A stretch of DNA of 64,000 nt from Alphaproteobacteria bacterium. Its GTDB lineage: Bacteria > Pseudomonadota > Alphaproteobacteria > DSM-16000 > Inquilinaceae. The translations under genes were made by a program, and so were the position numbers. Below are positions 16,876-25,456 of this stretch, one piece after another (positions within the stretch are counted from its first letter, which is position 1; each line of letters starts with the position of its first letter). The stretch is from contig JANQIX010000043.1 of the NCBI GenBank assembly GCA_028281925.1, forward strand, positions 62,001 to 126,000, read 5' to 3'. The notes below the pieces were generated by a model. It was not told the DNA's origin, searched no databases, and saw nothing but the letters and a program-made list of their open reading frames with translations.

Positions 16876-19365
16876 TTATCCACCGATTGCCTGAGGGATT
16901 GGCGCAAGCCCCCAGATCTCTGCGGCATAGCCGAGCACCGTCAGATCGCTGGAGAACCGGCCCATACGGGCCGTATTCAGAATCGCGCGCCTTGTCCACT
17001 CGTCCTCGCGACGATAGAGCGCATCTACCCTGCCCTGGCATGCCAGATAGTCGGCGAAATCGGCCAAGAGCAGATAGTGGTCGCCATGGCCAGTCAGCAG
17101 GTCGAAGATCGGCCTATAGAGATCCGGCTGTCCGGGTGAGAACGCGCCATCCCTGATCTGGTCCAGAACCTGTCGTAAAACCGGGTTGCCGTCATAGTGC
17201 ATCCAGGGATCGTAGCCCTGCGCCCGTACGGACTTCACCTGGTCCGCCGACAGCCCGAAGAAGAACAGGTTGTCCTCCCCCACCTCTTCGGCGATCTCGA
17301 TATTGGCGCCGTCGCGCGTTCCGACCGTCAGCGCGCCATTGAGAGCGAGCTTCATATTCCCCGTTCCGGAGGCTTCCGTGCCCGCGGTGGAGATTTGCTG
17401 CGACACGTCTGCTGCGGGAATGATCACCTCGGCCAGCGATACATTATAGTTCGGCAGGAAGAGAACCTTGAGCTTCTCCGCCACATCCGGATCGTTGTTG
17501 ATGGTACGCGCGACGTCGTTGATCAGCCGGATGATCAGCTTGGCGGTCGCATAGCCGGACGCGGCCTTGCCAGCGAAGACGACCGTGCGCGGGACAATGC
17601 CGGATGCCGGTTCGTCCCGCAGCCGGTTAAAGCGGGCAATCACCTGCAGCAGGTTCAAGAGCTGGCGCTTGTATTCATGCATCCGCTTCACCTGCACGTC
17701 GAACAGGCTGTCGACATTCAGGCTTAGCCCCTGCCGCTCAGAGGCCAGCCGTGCCAGCCTTTCCTTGTTGTCGCGCTTGACCTGGCGGAAAGCCGCGCGG
17801 AAGGCCGGGTCTTCGGCAAAAGGCTCCAGCCGGCGCAGGGCCTGCAGATCCGTTGTCCATTCCCGGCCGATCGTCTCGCTGATCAGACGCGCCAGCGGTC
17901 GGTTGCATTGGTTCAACCACCGTCGTGGGGTGATGCCGTTGGTCTGGTTGACGATGCGGTCCGGGAACACGCGGTGCAGATCGGCGAAGGTTCCGGCTTC
18001 CATCAACGACGTGTGCAGCCGCGCGACGCCGTTGACGCGATGGCTGCCCACGAAAGCGAGATGCGCCATGCGCACGCGGCGTTCCCCGCCATCTTCGATC
18101 AGCGAAACCCGGCGGACCAGATCTTCGTCACCCGAGAACCTCCGACGCACCTCTTGCAGGAACCGGTGGTTGATCTCGTAGATGATCTGCAGATGGCGGG
18201 GCAGCAGGATTTCGAACAGCCCCACCGGCCAAGTCTCCAGCGCCTCGGGCATCAGAGTGTGGTTTGTGTAGGACAAGGTGCGGACCGTCGTGTCCCACGC
18301 CTCATCCCAGTCGAAGCCGTGCTGATCCATCAACAGGCGCATCAGTTCCGCCACAGCGATGGCCGGGTGCGTATCGTTCAGCTGGACGGCGATCTTGTAG
18401 GGCAGCATCCGCAGGTTGTCGTGCGTGCTGTGAAAACGCCGAATGATGTCCTGCAAAGACGCGCTGACGAAGAAGTACTCCTGCTTCAGGCGTAGCGTCT
18501 TGCCTTCGCTGGTAGTGTCGTCGGGATAGAGCACACGTGACAGGCTGGCCGCGCGCTGCTGCTGGTGGACGGCATCGACATAGTCACCGCGGTTGAAGAC
18601 CTTCAGGTCGAATTCCTGAGAGCGGGCGGCCCAGAGGCGAACGCTGTTCACCATGCCGTTGCCGAAACCAGCGACCAACTGGTCATAGGCCATGGCCGAC
18701 ACCTCGTCGGTGTCGAGCCAGCGCACCTGCTTCGCCCCCTGATTATCCCGCGTCTGTTCGACCCGGCCGTAGAACTGCACGGGGAAAGTCAGCTCCGGCC
18801 GTGAGAACTCCCACTTGTTGCCGTAGCGCAGCCAGTCGTCCGGCATTTCAAGCTGCTGACCGTCCTCGCCCATATACTGCGCGAACATTCCGTAATCGTA
18901 ACGGATGCCGTAGCCGTAGCCGGGGATGCCGACCGACGCCATGGAGTCGAGCAGGCAAGCCGCCAACCGGCCCAGCCCGCCGTTGCCGAGTGCCGCTTCC
19001 GGCTCTTGCGCCGCGAGGGTATCGAGGTCGAGCCCCAAATCCGCCAGCGCTGCCTGGCAGAGGTCGAAACAGTCCGACGCCAGCAGGTTGTTGACCAGGG
19101 ACCGCCCGAACAGGAACTCCAGGGAAAGGTAGTAAACGCGCTTGTGGTCGTTGGCGTAGACGGTGCGCACGCTTTCCATCCAGCGCTCGACCAGCAGGTC
19201 GCGCACGGTCAGCGCGGCGACGTGGTACCAGTCGCGTTCCGTTGCCGTGACCTTGCCCTTGCCAACGGTGTGGGTCAGATGGCCCAACATCCGCTGCTGG
19301 AAGTCTGCAACCTCCGGCCGGAGGCCCCCTTCGGCCCCTTGGTCTTCCTGGAGAACGCTGCTCAT
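16876..19365 (-). CDS. glgP: Glycogen/alpha-glucan phosphorylase
   Basis: This PLP-dependent enzyme releases glucose 1-phosphate from alpha-1,4-glucans. The 829 residues match bacterial glycogen phosphorylases. Clear segments are YLSLEFLFGRSL, the AALGNGGLGRLAAC loop, NDTHPAIAVAELMR and the PLP site EASGTGNMKLALNGA with Lys672 as the Schiff-base lysine. The start at 19365 (MSSVLQEDQG) was chosen over an upstream extension that lacks the family's character; the ribosome site is weak. No other glycogen genes (glgA, glgB, glgC) are nearby, so it is separated from a typical glg operon. It is flanked upstream by a perfect 21-bp inverted repeat that ends the next operon. Confidence 0.96.
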   Translation of the reverse strand: MSSVLQEDQGAEGGLRPEVADFQQRMLGHLTHTVGKGKVTATERDWYHVAALTVRDLLVERWMESVRTVYANDHKRVYYLSLEFLFGRSLVNNLLASDCFDLCQAALADLGLDLDTLAAQEPEAALGNGGLGRLAACLLDSMASVGIPGYGYGIRYDYGMFAQYMGEDGQQLEMPDDWLRYGNKWEFSRPELTFPVQFYGRVEQTRDNQGAKQVRWLDTDEVSAMAYDQLVAGFGNGMVNSVRLWAARSQEFDLKVFNRGDYVDAVHQQQRAASLSRVLYPDDTTSEGKTLRLKQEYFFVSASLQDIIRRFHSTHDNLRMLPYKIAVQLNDTHPAIAVAELMRLLMDQHGFDWDEAWDTTVRTLSYTNHTLMPEALETWPVGLFEILLPRHLQIIYEINHRFLQEVRRRFSGDEDLVRRVSLIEDGGERRVRMAHLAFVGSHRVNGVARLHTSLMEAGTFADLHRVFPDRIVNQTNGITPRRWLNQCNRPLARLISETIGREWTTDLQALRRLEPFAEDPAFRAAFRQVKRDNKERLARLASERQGLSLNVDSLFDVQVKRMHEYKRQLLNLLQVIARFNRLRDEPASGIVPRTVVFAGKAASGYATAKLIIRLINDVARTINNDPDVAEKLKVLFLPNYNVSLAEVIIPAADVSQQISTAGTEASGTGNMKLALNGALTVGTRDGANIEIAEEVGEDNLFFFGLSADQVKSVRAQGYDPWMHYDGNPVLRQVLDQIRDGAFSPGQPDLYRPIFDLLTGHGDHYLLLADFADYLACQGRVDALYRREDEWTRRAILNTARMGRFSSDLTVLGYAAEIWGLAPIPQAIGG

Positions 19366-19466
19366 TCTGGCCTGGCTCCCGCAACGTGTGCCGCCGCAGC
19401 GGCCAAAGCCTGATGCGATCACATCGGATCGACGCGATCGGTCAATCAGACTCTAACTATCTGATT

Positions 19467-19515
19467 TAGTGCAAAATGACGTCAGGCTGAGTCCGCCTGA
19501 CGTCATTTTGCACTA
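19467..19515 (-). terminator. Perfect 21-bp inverted repeat, terminator of the telA operon
   Basis: Arms at 19467-19487 and 19495-19515 are perfect reverse complements, 21 bp, with a 7-base loop. The core is CAGGC/GCCTG, followed outward by TGACGTCA-like sequence and by AAAA/TTTT tracts. The right arm includes the stop codon of the upstream minus-strand hydrolase gene. The paired A and T tracts suggest an intrinsic terminator that can work in both directions. Confidence 0.65.
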
Positions 19516-20562
19516 GGCCCGCCCCCCGAAGAGCGGACCGAGAAACCGGGTCAGCAGATCGTTCGACTGTGCCCGCACCCCGTCATCGCGACCGATAACG
19601 AAGCCCCGGTCTCCGACGCAGAGAGCGAGAACCGCCTGCCGGGCGATGCGACCGCTCATCGGCACGCCCGTCACCAGGTCCCGTACGACCGCGTCGGCCC
19701 CGACTTCCAGCCGACATTCGGCGATGGTGCGGCCGACCTCGCGCGGCCGGGTCACCGCGCCGTCCCATTGATGATAGGCGTCGGGGAACACCACCATGTC
19801 CACCGTTGCACCGCCGGCTTCGAGATCGTCGGCGACTTCACGGCAGCGGTCCACGTCGATGATGGCGTCTAGCGCCCCCATCAGCATCAGCACCGGAGCG
19901 CCGGTGGCACGCCTGTCTTCAAAACGCGCAATGCACGGGCCGTAGAAGGAGACATGGGCGGCGAAACGCGCGCCGCCAGGGGAATAGATCTCCGCGATCT
20001 GTTGCTGCGCTGCATACATGGTCGCCATGGCACCGTAGGAGAAGCCCATGACGGCGACGCGCGCGCCATCGACATCCGGACGAGAGTCCAGCCAGTCCAA
20101 CGCGGCATAGGCGTCGGCGAGGAACATCGCCTCAGTCACGTTCAGGACGCGGCTGGTAAAGTCCGTCACCATATCGCGCCGTGCCGCAAAGACGTCCACC
20201 GCCAAGGCCGCGACGCCCATGGCCGCAAACTGCCGCGCATAGGTCAGTTCGCGCGCGCCCATGATGCCGCCGTTGCCGTGCAGCAGCACGACCGCTGGCA
20301 CCGGCATGTCCGTACCCGCCCCCTCGGGCAGGAACAGCCGCCCGACGCCTTCCGTCGCCGGGTCGCGATCCGGGCCGCGCCCAACATCGGCCAGCGCATA
20401 GGGGCTGTGGCTGGGAAATGCCACGACCTCGCCGGCCATGTCCTGCACGGCGTCCGCCGGTGGCCATGTGCCGAAGGGCACGCGGTCGGCCGCCGACGGC
20501 CCAGCGTGGATCACCGCGGCAAGGACGAACAGGAAACAGCCGCATTGCCTCAGCCGGCGCAT
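19513..20562 (-). CDS. Secreted dienelactone-hydrolase-like alpha/beta hydrolase
   Basis: The 349-residue protein is the last gene of the telA operon. A signal peptide (MRRLRQCGCFLFVLAAVIHA...PSAAD) sends it out of the cytoplasm. The alpha/beta hydrolase core has the oxyanion segment VVLLHGNGGIMG, the nucleophile elbow MGFSYGAMAT with Ser instead of the Cys of true dienelactone hydrolases, a late Asp in MGALDAIID and the catalytic His in DAYHQWD. The last 90 residues extend beyond the fold. The substrate is unknown; an ester is likely. The ATG at 20562 leaves 4 bases to the preceding stop, so translation is probably coupled. Longer upstream starts would run into the previous gene. Confidence 0.82.
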   Translation of the reverse strand: MRRLRQCGCFLFVLAAVIHAGPSAADRVPFGTWPPADAVQDMAGEVVAFPSHSPYALADVGRGPDRDPATEGVGRLFLPEGAGTDMPVPAVVLLHGNGGIMGARELTYARQFAAMGVAALAVDVFAARRDMVTDFTSRVLNVTEAMFLADAYAALDWLDSRPDVDGARVAVMGFSYGAMATMYAAQQQIAEIYSPGGARFAAHVSFYGPCIARFEDRRATGAPVLMLMGALDAIIDVDRCREVADDLEAGGATVDMVVFPDAYHQWDGAVTRPREVGRTIAECRLEVGADAVVRDLVTGVPMSGRIARQAVLALCVGDRGFVIGRDDGVRAQSNDLLTRFLGPLFGGRA

Positions 20563-20566
20563 GCCG

Positions 20567-21691
20567 TCAGCCCTGGATCTGCTCAATGGCATTGAGCAGT
20601 CGCTCGACCACGCCGAACGGCGGCATGGGTTCGACCTTGTCGATGGCATCGGGGATTCCCGACACAGGCAGGATCGACGGATCGCTGGTGACGCTGAAGC
20701 CAGAACGGAAGCCGTGCCGGCTCCACGCGATATCCTGCAACTCCGGATCCTGCAGGGCTTCAACCAGGGCGCGGCCGGAATCGGTCGTAGCCATCAGGAT
20801 GTGGCTGGAATAGACGGTGGGTTCGGGATAGAGCACGACCGGCCGCGTATCGCGCCCCTCCAGCCCGGTCCACTGTTCGACATCGGCCGCAGCGAATTCG
20901 ATCAACTGGCTTTCATATCCGGCAACCAGAGGATAGGCGCCCATGCCCTGGCGCAGATACTGCTCGAACAGGGTGGAGCTGGAGCTTTCCAGATATCCCA
21001 TGCGCCGATAGATCCCCGCCACCCTGCGCACAGCCTCTTCAAGGTCGGGGCCCGCCGTCTCGCCGCCAGCGAGCACCTGGGTGATCAGCGAAGCGAACTG
21101 GTTGCCGGAGTTCGACCGGAGCGGGTTGGTGGAGAACACGATCACGGACCCATGCAGCTGGTCCACGCCCACGTCGCCCCACGCGGCTTCGTTCAGCACC
21201 AGATCGAGAAGGGCCACGGTGTCCACCGCAAAAGCCGCCTCGCCGTCGGTCAGCGGCCGGGCGATGCCGTAGTCGACAAGAGCTTGGGCCACCGGTGACC
21301 AGCTGTAGAGCACAATGGGCGAATTGAAGATGATCTCAGACTGCACCGGATTGATGCCGTTGGTCCGCGCCAGCTCGCGGCTGACCTGGCTGGCCGGCCA
21401 ATAAAAATCAGGGTCCTGGCTGATCAGCGCCCGGTCGGTGACCATCTCCAGCGATCCGGCGCGCCGGGCATCCACGGTCAGGCCATAGCGGTCCTGCAGG
21501 ATCTCCTGCACCGCCAAATTGCCCATGAAGTTGCGCTTCTCGCCACCGATATAGCCCATGGCCTCGGTATCGGGCGCGCCGCGCAGCAGGGCGGTCAGAA
21601 AGTTCTCGTCGTCCGACTGAAAGACGGTGTAGCCGACGACCGCCAGGGCTGCGACGACGAACACGAGAATGCCGATGATGCGGCTGGACAT
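20567..21691 (-). CDS. Membrane-anchored solute-binding-like protein of the telA operon
   Basis: The 374-residue protein starts with an uncleaved-looking transmembrane helix (IIGILVFVVAALAVVGYTVF, residues 5-24), so it is probably tethered to the inner membrane and faces the periplasm. The rest resembles a type II periplasmic binding fold: MGYIGGEKRNFMGN, ALISQDPDFYWPASQ, a hinge region EIIFNSPIVLYSW, and SGNQFASLITQV. There is no transporter gene beside it. It sits between the xpaC-like gene (24-base gap) and the hydrolase gene (4-base gap). GGAAAG before the ATG supports the start. With the SBP-VWA lipoprotein upstream, the operon encodes two such binding domains, which argues for a sensing or assembly role over import. 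Confidence 0.72.
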   Translation of the reverse strand: MSSRIIGILVFVVAALAVVGYTVFQSDDENFLTALLRGAPDTEAMGYIGGEKRNFMGNLAVQEILQDRYGLTVDARRAGSLEMVTDRALISQDPDFYWPASQVSRELARTNGINPVQSEIIFNSPIVLYSWSPVAQALVDYGIARPLTDGEAAFAVDTVALLDLVLNEAAWGDVGVDQLHGSVIVFSTNPLRSNSGNQFASLITQVLAGGETAGPDLEEAVRRVAGIYRRMGYLESSSSTLFEQYLRQGMGAYPLVAGYESQLIEFAAADVEQWTGLEGRDTRPVVLYPEPTVYSSHILMATTDSGRALVEALQDPELQDIAWSRHGFRSGFSVTSDPSILPVSGIPDAIDKVEPMPPFGVVERLLNAIEQIQG

Positions 21692-21715
21692 CGCGATGCT
21701 TTCCGGACAGTTGAT

Positions 21716-22387
21716 CTAGCGTGAACCGGTGCGGCCCGGACGGTCGCGCCGCCTGGCCCCGCTCACGCCGTCGACGCCTTCGGCATCGATCGCCGACTCC
21801 AGCAGCGCGATCCGGGCATCCAGGTCGTGGGCTTCGTCTTTCATCATGCGACGGTTGTACTCCATGAACACCTTCTCCAGATCCCGCAGCATCTCTTCGG
21901 TGCGGCTGCGCGTCTGCTCATCCACTGCCAGGCCGTCTTCCATGTAGTTGTAGCGTTCGACGATCGTCTCGACATGCGGCAGATAGTGGACGAGCGGCTT
22001 CCGGAGCCGCCGATAGTCGCGCGGATTGCGGGTCAGGTCGGCGATGATCAGGTCGGCGCTGTCGCAGATCCGCCCGATGCTGTCACCGATCGCGGACACG
22101 CGCATACCCTCGCGCATCTTGCGGATCCGCTGGATCAGGCCGTTCGCCTTTTCCAGCTCCTCCATGACGAATTTGGGCTCGAATCCCAGGCCCTCCGTTG
22201 CCTTGATCCGCCTGAACGGGCTGACAGGTGCGAGAACCAGCGCGGTCCCGCCCCAGACAAGGCCGCCGAGCACAATCGAGAAGATCGGATCGACCTGCGC
22301 CAGCACGGCGGCCACGGCCACGGTGATCGCTCCGGCGACAGGCGCGATGATGTGACGCTGCTTGGTCAGACTCTGCAGGAACGCCAT
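21716..22387 (-). CDS. XpaC-like membrane protein (5-bromo-4-chloroindolyl phosphate hydrolysis family)
   Basis: The 223-residue protein has two hydrophobic segments near the N-terminus (about 13-31 and 35-52), followed by a long helical, charged cytoplasmic part with VMEELEKANGLIQRIRKMRE and EEMLRDLEKVFMEYNRRM. The family name comes from a Bacillus gene; the enzymatic claim is weak. In Bacillus subtilis xpaC is adjacent to the telA-family gene yaaN, and the same pairing is conserved in this operon, which supports the call. The C-terminus is basic (GARRRDRPGR). The ATG at 22387 has no strong ribosome site. A structural role with TelA at the membrane is the likeliest reading. Confidence 0.72.
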   Translation of the reverse strand: MAFLQSLTKQRHIIAPVAGAITVAVAAVLAQVDPIFSIVLGGLVWGGTALVLAPVSPFRRIKATEGLGFEPKFVMEELEKANGLIQRIRKMREGMRVSAIGDSIGRICDSADLIIADLTRNPRDYRRLRKPLVHYLPHVETIVERYNYMEDGLAVDEQTRSRTEEMLRDLEKVFMEYNRRMMKDEAHDLDARIALLESAIDAEGVDGVSGARRRDRPGRTGSR

Positions 22388-22426
22388 TACGTCGGTTGCC
22401 GCTCTGGTCAGGCCTTCGTCTCGGCG

Positions 22427-24004
22427 TCAGTTATAGCCGCGCGCATGGCGGAATGCCGCGGCCAAATCGCCCCGACCATCGAACACGCGCGCCCGGCTCA
22501 GCTCTGCCACCTCTTCAAGCTGCGTTTCGTCGGCATCGCCAAAGGTGATGGCGTGGATCGGTACATCGCGCGCGAGCTGGCGGTAATACCGGGCGAAGCC
22601 GGCAGCATCCCCCTCGCTCTGCCCGTCGGTCAGCAAAAGAAGGGCTGCGTTGTGGGTCTCGATCTCCGGCAGTGCCAGCATCTCCTGAAACGCCTGCCAG
22701 GCACAGGCGTACATGTCGGTGCCGCCCTGGGCCCGCAGCTGGTTCACCATCTCCGTCAGCTTTGCGGCATCATCCGGCCCGCGGGCCACCGCGACATTCC
22801 AGGGACTGCTTGAGAACGGGATGACGAGGAAGATGTCTTCCGGCGTGGCCTGCAGCATGTATTGCTGCGCCGTCGTCTGGTCGAACAACAGGCGGATTGC
22901 CTCTTTCAGCTGGCTCTCGCCCGCGCCCTCCATGCTGCCGGAAAAGTCCAGACACATGGCGAGCAGCGACGGCTTGCGCAGCGTTTCCTGATAGAGCGCC
23001 AGCGCCTCTTCAATGACGTCGGGCGCGGGGAAACGGATCGCCGGCAGCACGCTCTCCACATCAATGCCCCAATCAGCCCGGAACACGTCGTCGTCCGCGC
23101 CCTCGATCTGCCCGCCGAAGCCGGTGCGCCGGCCCAGCGCCAGCAACTCCCTCTGGACCTCGTCGGTCAGCAGATGCTGCTGCAGCTCCAGGAAGAATTC
23201 CTCCTTTTCGGCGTTGTCGTCGCGGGCGACGAAGCCCAGCGGGCTGTCGGCCACAGCAACGCCATCGGACGGATAGATGGTATAGAGAGTCGGCAGGCCG
23301 CGGCGCTCGAGATCCTGGTTCGCCTCGATAATCAGGGCCTCGTAGTTGTACATGGCCCAATAGGCGTCGCTGTCCGCCCCTTCCAGATAGAGGCTCTTCA
23401 GCCATCCCGAACTGCCGGAGGTGCGCGCCACGCCGTCCAGCAGCGTCCCAACTTCGGCCTTCAGCGCGTCATCTTCCAGCATCTCCGCCGTGACAACCTC
23501 TGGCGCTCCGGCGAGCGCGGTGAGCATGGCCATGTAGGCGGAGAATCCGCTATTGGACTGGGTGGCCGAGGTCATGATGAATTCAAGCTGGCCCTGGCGT
23601 ACCAGCTCAACCAGCTCCGCCGTCGCCACGTCGCGCCCGACAAGGCCCAGCCGCTCCGCCTGGGGCTGCGCCACGGCGAAGACCACCGGCGACTGCATGA
23701 TCGAGCGCAGATGCTTCACCCGCCGCTCGCGGTCGCCCATCTCGACCCAACGCGTATGCGCGGGCCACACCGCGTCGAAGCCTTCCGCACCCGATTGCAG
23801 CGCCAGCCGGATATCCACCGATCCCTGATACGTCATGTGGCAGACCCAGCCGCGGTCGTCGCAGAAGGCTTCGATCAAAGGCTGCAGGCTGCGGTTTTCC
23901 GAGCCGGAGAGGATCGTCAGCTCGTCCCGCGATCCGCTGTCGCAGGACAAGAGCCCGATCGACACTGCGCCCAGCATGAGCGCCCTCCAGACCTGACGGA
24001 CCAT
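22427..24004 (-). CDS. Lipoprotein fusing a solute-binding domain with a von Willebrand A domain
   Basis: The 525-residue protein has a lipoprotein signal with lipobox LLSC and Cys21 as the lipid site, so it should be membrane-anchored outside the cytoplasm. Residues 27-320 resemble a type II solute-binding domain (ELTILSGSENRSLQPLIEAF, FDAVWPAH, FIMTSATQSNSGFSAY). Residues 345-525 are a VWA domain with a complete MIDAS metal site: Asp353-x-Ser355-x-Ser357, Thr429 (GGTDMY) and Asp460 (LLTDGQS). VWA domains bind protein partners through a divalent metal. Starting at ATG 24004 rather than the GTG at 24016 is favoured by GAGGA just upstream. It is the second gene of the telA operon. Confidence 0.85.
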   Translation of the reverse strand: MVRQVWRALMLGAVSIGLLSCDSGSRDELTILSGSENRSLQPLIEAFCDDRGWVCHMTYQGSVDIRLALQSGAEGFDAVWPAHTRWVEMGDRERRVKHLRSIMQSPVVFAVAQPQAERLGLVGRDVATAELVELVRQGQLEFIMTSATQSNSGFSAYMAMLTALAGAPEVVTAEMLEDDALKAEVGTLLDGVARTSGSSGWLKSLYLEGADSDAYWAMYNYEALIIEANQDLERRGLPTLYTIYPSDGVAVADSPLGFVARDDNAEKEEFFLELQQHLLTDEVQRELLALGRRTGFGGQIEGADDDVFRADWGIDVESVLPAIRFPAPDVIEEALALYQETLRKPSLLAMCLDFSGSMEGAGESQLKEAIRLLFDQTTAQQYMLQATPEDIFLVIPFSSSPWNVAVARGPDDAAKLTEMVNQLRAQGGTDMYACAWQAFQEMLALPEIETHNAALLLLTDGQSEGDAAGFARYYRQLARDVPIHAITFGDADETQLEEVAELSRARVFDGRGDLAAAFRHARGYN

Positions 24005-24052
24005 CGGCGTCCTCACTTGGCTACGTGCGACGGTACGGCTAGAGCCCGTGGG

Positions 24053-25177
24053 TCAGTCGACCCTCGCCTGCTGGGCGCGCAGCTCTTCTTCCGCCTTGGC
24101 CAGGGTGATTCGGCCCTGTGTTCGAGCCTCCCTGGCATCCTTCTCAAGCTGGTCGACCTTGTCCAAGGTCTGCACCAGCGTGCTGATCGTGTAGGCGATG
24201 GCGTCGACGTCGGCGATGCCGCGCTTCGTCTGCTCGTGGATCTGGATCGTGTTTTCCTGCAGCTGGTCGGCCATTGCCTTCAGCTGGGAGTTGGTGAAAT
24301 CGGTCACCGATTTCAGGCTTTCCAGGCCCTTCTTCTGGCGCAGCTGCTCCACATGGATCAGCATCGTGTTCTTCCACGCCGGAATACCGTGGGCGATGGC
24401 GCTCTTCAGCTCCTCCACCAGCGTAATGCCCGTTTGCTGAACCTGGCGGATGGTCGGCATGGCCGCATGCGCGATCGCGCGCGACTTCTCAAGGTTCATG
24501 ATCTTGCGGTCCAGCCGGTCCATGGCAGCCTGCAGATCGCGGACCCTCTGCGCCTCGATCAGCGCGTCGGGCTCGTTCTTCTTCGCCTCGGCGATCTGCT
24601 TCTGCTCGGGCAGCACGACGGTCTTGTAGTGCTCCATCACCTCGCGGCCGGCGACGATGTGCAGGGTCAGATCTTCGAAATTGTTCAGGTTCTGGTCGAA
24701 CAGCTTGTCCAGCATGATGAGGCCAAGATTGACCTCCTGGATCTGGTCCTCCAGCTGCGCGGCGATCGAATCGATCTGGCCGCGCGCCGTCTGGAAGTTG
24801 TCGGTGAACTTCGCAATCTCTTTCTTCACGTTGAAGAACATGCGCCCGAAGAAGCCCTTGTCTTCCTTCAGGCTGCTCACATCCAAGCCGCTGGCGATCA
24901 GTTTGATCTCGCTCAGCCGGTCGTGGATCGGCCCCATGTCGCGGGACATCACCTGTTCCAGCACCGTGTCGGCGAAATCGGCCACCTGCTTTTCCGACTG
25001 CGTACCGAAGTTGATGACGCTGGTCGCCGACATCAGGTCGATGGTGCCCTTGATCTCGTCGATGCGCCCACGCTCGACCTCGGTGATGTCGGTCGGCGCC
25101 TTGGCCAGAACGGCTTCGGTTTCCTGCAGCTGACGGCTGGCCGGCGCAGCGGCGGCGGCGGTTTCGGTGTTGGTCAT
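24053..25177 (-). CDS. telA: TelA-family (tellurite / toxic anion resistance) protein
   Basis: This is a 374-residue cytosolic protein of the TelA/KlaA family. It is almost entirely helical and coiled-coil-like, with typical segments INFGTQSEKQVADFAD, ELKSAIAHGIPAWKNTM and QENTIQIHEQTKRGI. Members are linked to tellurite or cell-envelope stress resistance, but the mechanism is unknown. Alanine-rich residues 5-15 form a flexible N-terminus. The ATG at 25177 follows GGAGGG at a long but usable spacing and excludes an upstream extension unlike the family. It is the promoter-proximal gene of a five-gene operon; the promoter is shared with the divergent transketolase-like gene (25178-25456). Confidence 0.9.
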   Translation of the reverse strand: MTNTETAAAAAPASRQLQETEAVLAKAPTDITEVERGRIDEIKGTIDLMSATSVINFGTQSEKQVADFADTVLEQVMSRDMGPIHDRLSEIKLIASGLDVSSLKEDKGFFGRMFFNVKKEIAKFTDNFQTARGQIDSIAAQLEDQIQEVNLGLIMLDKLFDQNLNNFEDLTLHIVAGREVMEHYKTVVLPEQKQIAEAKKNEPDALIEAQRVRDLQAAMDRLDRKIMNLEKSRAIAHAAMPTIRQVQQTGITLVEELKSAIAHGIPAWKNTMLIHVEQLRQKKGLESLKSVTDFTNSQLKAMADQLQENTIQIHEQTKRGIADVDAIAYTISTLVQTLDKVDQLEKDAREARTQGRITLAKAEEELRAQQARVD

Positions 25178-25456
25178 GGTTCGGCTGTCCCTCCGCTGAC
25201 AGGCGCGCTTAAAGACCCTCAACCGATCAAGACCGGCAGGGATCCAGCTGCCCAGAACGGGCGGGAGCATACCCGCAGAGCCGCCCACTGCCTACCGGCT
25301 TAGCGCATCGGCGCTGGAGCGCATGCATTTCGTCCGATTCAGCTGCGTACCGCCCACCACTCTTTTTGCCCATTGGCGGCGAGACTGCCCCTGGCACGCG
25401 AGGCGGAAGTCGTGGAGGATTGGGCCGTCCGAGCGTCATTGAAGGGATGCGCCTCC

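Noticed and set aside
22862-25303. A long plus-strand open frame opposite telA and the SBP-VWA gene
   Set aside because: It spans two genes with clear domain signatures on the other strand and has low-complexity His/Arg/Gln-rich composition typical of antisense frames.
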